A stretch of DNA of 64,000 nt from Pseudomonas furukawaii (GTDB lineage Bacteria > Pseudomonadota > Gammaproteobacteria > Pseudomonadales > Pseudomonadaceae), in the NCBI RefSeq assembly GCF_002355475.1, contig NZ_AP014862.1:4588001-4652000 (forward strand), in the 5' to 3' direction. Both the position numbers and the translations under genes were made by a program. The notes beneath the pieces are model-generated. The model was not told the DNA's origin, did not search any database, and saw nothing but the letters and a program-made list of their open reading frames with translations. Positions 63,174-64,000 of this stretch are shown here, piece by piece (the stretch's first letter is position 1; each line of letters begins with the position of its first letter).

Positions 63174-64000
63174 ATGCCCCACGACGGCAGCCTGCTGCAG
63201 GCCGCAGTGATGTTCCTGTTGGCCGCCGTCCTGACGGTTCCCCTGGCCAGGCGCCTGCAACTGGGGGCGGTCCTTGGCTACCTGCTGGCGGGGGTGCTGA
63301 TCGGCCCGTCGGTGTTGAAGCTGGTCACCGACCCGGAAAGCGTCGCCCGGGTATCCGAACTGGGGGTGGTGCTGCTGCTCTTCATCATCGGCCTGGAGCT
63401 GTCCCCCCGGCGGCTCTGGGTGATGCGCCGCTCGGTCTTCGGCGTCGGCCTCGCCCAGGTGCTGCTCACCGCCCTGGCCATCGGCCTGGTGGCCTGGCTG
63501 GCCTTCGCGAAATCCCTCAGTACCGCGGCCGTGCTGGGCTTCGGCCTGGCCCTGTCGTCCACCGCCTTCGGCCTGCAGATCCTCGCCGAGCGCAAGGAAC
63601 TCACCAGCCCCCACGGGCGCCTGGCCTTCGCCATCCTGCTGTTCCAGGACATCGCCGCCATCCCGCTGATCGCCCTGCTGCCCCTGCTCAGCGGTGCCGG
63701 TCACCTGGACACCGAGGAGATGGACTCCCGGGACGTCCTGCTGGCGGTGGCCGTCATCGGCGCCGTGATCGTCGGCGGACGCTACCTGCTGCGTCCGGTG
63801 TTCCGCGTCGTGCTCAAGGCCGGCCTCAAGGAAGTGTCCACCGCCACCTCGCTGCTGGTGGTGATCGGCACCGCCTGGCTGATGGAACTGGCCGGCGTGT
63901 CCATGGCCCTGGGCGCCTTCATCGCCGGCCTGCTGCTGGCGGACTCCGAGTACCGCCATGAACTGGAGGCCCAGATCGAACCCTTCAAGGGCCTGCTGCT
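63174..64000 (+). CDS. monovalent cation:proton antiporter (KefB/CPA2-like), 3' truncated
   Basis: The first 275 residues are visible, with about eight membrane helices. CPA2 features include LGYLLAGVLIGPSVLKLVTD, GVVLLLFIIGLELSPRRLW, SSTAFGLQILAERKE and FQDIAAIPLIALLPLL, where the Gln-Asp pair is the ion site. It is a Kef-type potassium/proton exchanger. AAGGAGAG precedes the ATG at 63174. The gene runs off the window and marks normal chromosome beyond the eCIS island. Confidence 0.92.
   Translation, partial: MPHDGSLLQAAVMFLLAAVLTVPLARRLQLGAVLGYLLAGVLIGPSVLKLVTDPESVARVSELGVVLLLFIIGLELSPRRLWVMRRSVFGVGLAQVLLTALAIGLVAWLAFAKSLSTAAVLGFGLALSSTAFGLQILAERKELTSPHGRLAFAILLFQDIAAIPLIALLPLLSGAGHLDTEEMDSRDVLLAVAVIGAVIVGGRYLLRPVFRVVLKAGLKEVSTATSLLVVIGTAWLMELAGVSMALGAFIAGLLLADSEYRHELEAQIEPFKGLL

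Overview
The window is GC-rich throughout. Its dispersed hairpin repeats, nitrogen-control promoters and gene families fit a Pseudomonas sensu lato chromosome. That placement is inferred from content, since no rRNA or other marker gene is present. I found no tRNA, rRNA or CRISPR array.

Region 1 (1-20.4 kb) is a methylamine and ammonium nitrogen locus. It holds a DUF1989-GcvT fusion, a short PAS chemoreceptor, two ammonium transporters, GlnK, and what looks like a complete N-methylglutamate pathway. GmaS and MgsABC lie on the minus strand (12284 to 7988). PurU, FolD and MgdABCD lie on the plus strand (13547 to 20406). In this scheme methylamine is conjugated to glutamate, N-methylglutamate is oxidised, and the methyl carbon goes to tetrahydrofolate and leaves as formate. 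Three sigma-54 promoters and two NtrC-like sites point to nitrogen control. A recurring GAA-N7-TTC palindrome in three control regions is the likely operator of the XRE-cupin regulator at 12639.

Region 2 (20.5-34.4 kb) is a catabolic locus of unknown substrate. It has IclR and GntR regulators, a DUF1185 protein, an alpha/beta hydrolase, an aldehyde dehydrogenase, a flavin reductase, a carboxymuconolactone-decarboxylase-like protein, a Nudix hydrolase, a DUF1330 protein, a RibBA-like protein and a four-gene ABC importer. Two identical ATGGTATACCAT palindromes and one degenerate copy tie these units together. An IS110/IS1111-type element interrupts the locus at 28534-29963, and its 3' end may encode a bridge RNA. 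No monooxygenase partner for the flavin reductase is present.

Region 3 (34.7-62.8 kb) is an extracellular contractile injection system (eCIS). An rfaH gene stands divergent from a roughly 27-kb run of tightly packed genes, and an ops-like element lies in the leader of that run. The genes are sheath, tube, assembly factor, cap (DUF4255), AAA+ ATPase, tube and LysM proteins, hub, spike, tip, gp25, two J-type wedge proteins, a tail protein and a 1569-residue beta-helix protein. Three predicted effectors follow: a DUF4157 protein with a possible papain-like tail, a DUF4157 protein with an L,D-transpeptidase-like domain, and an aspzincin-like metallopeptidase. All three share an N-terminal C-x-C-x3-C-x2-C motif. 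A GspG-like small protein sits between the first two. The window ends inside a cation:proton antiporter gene.
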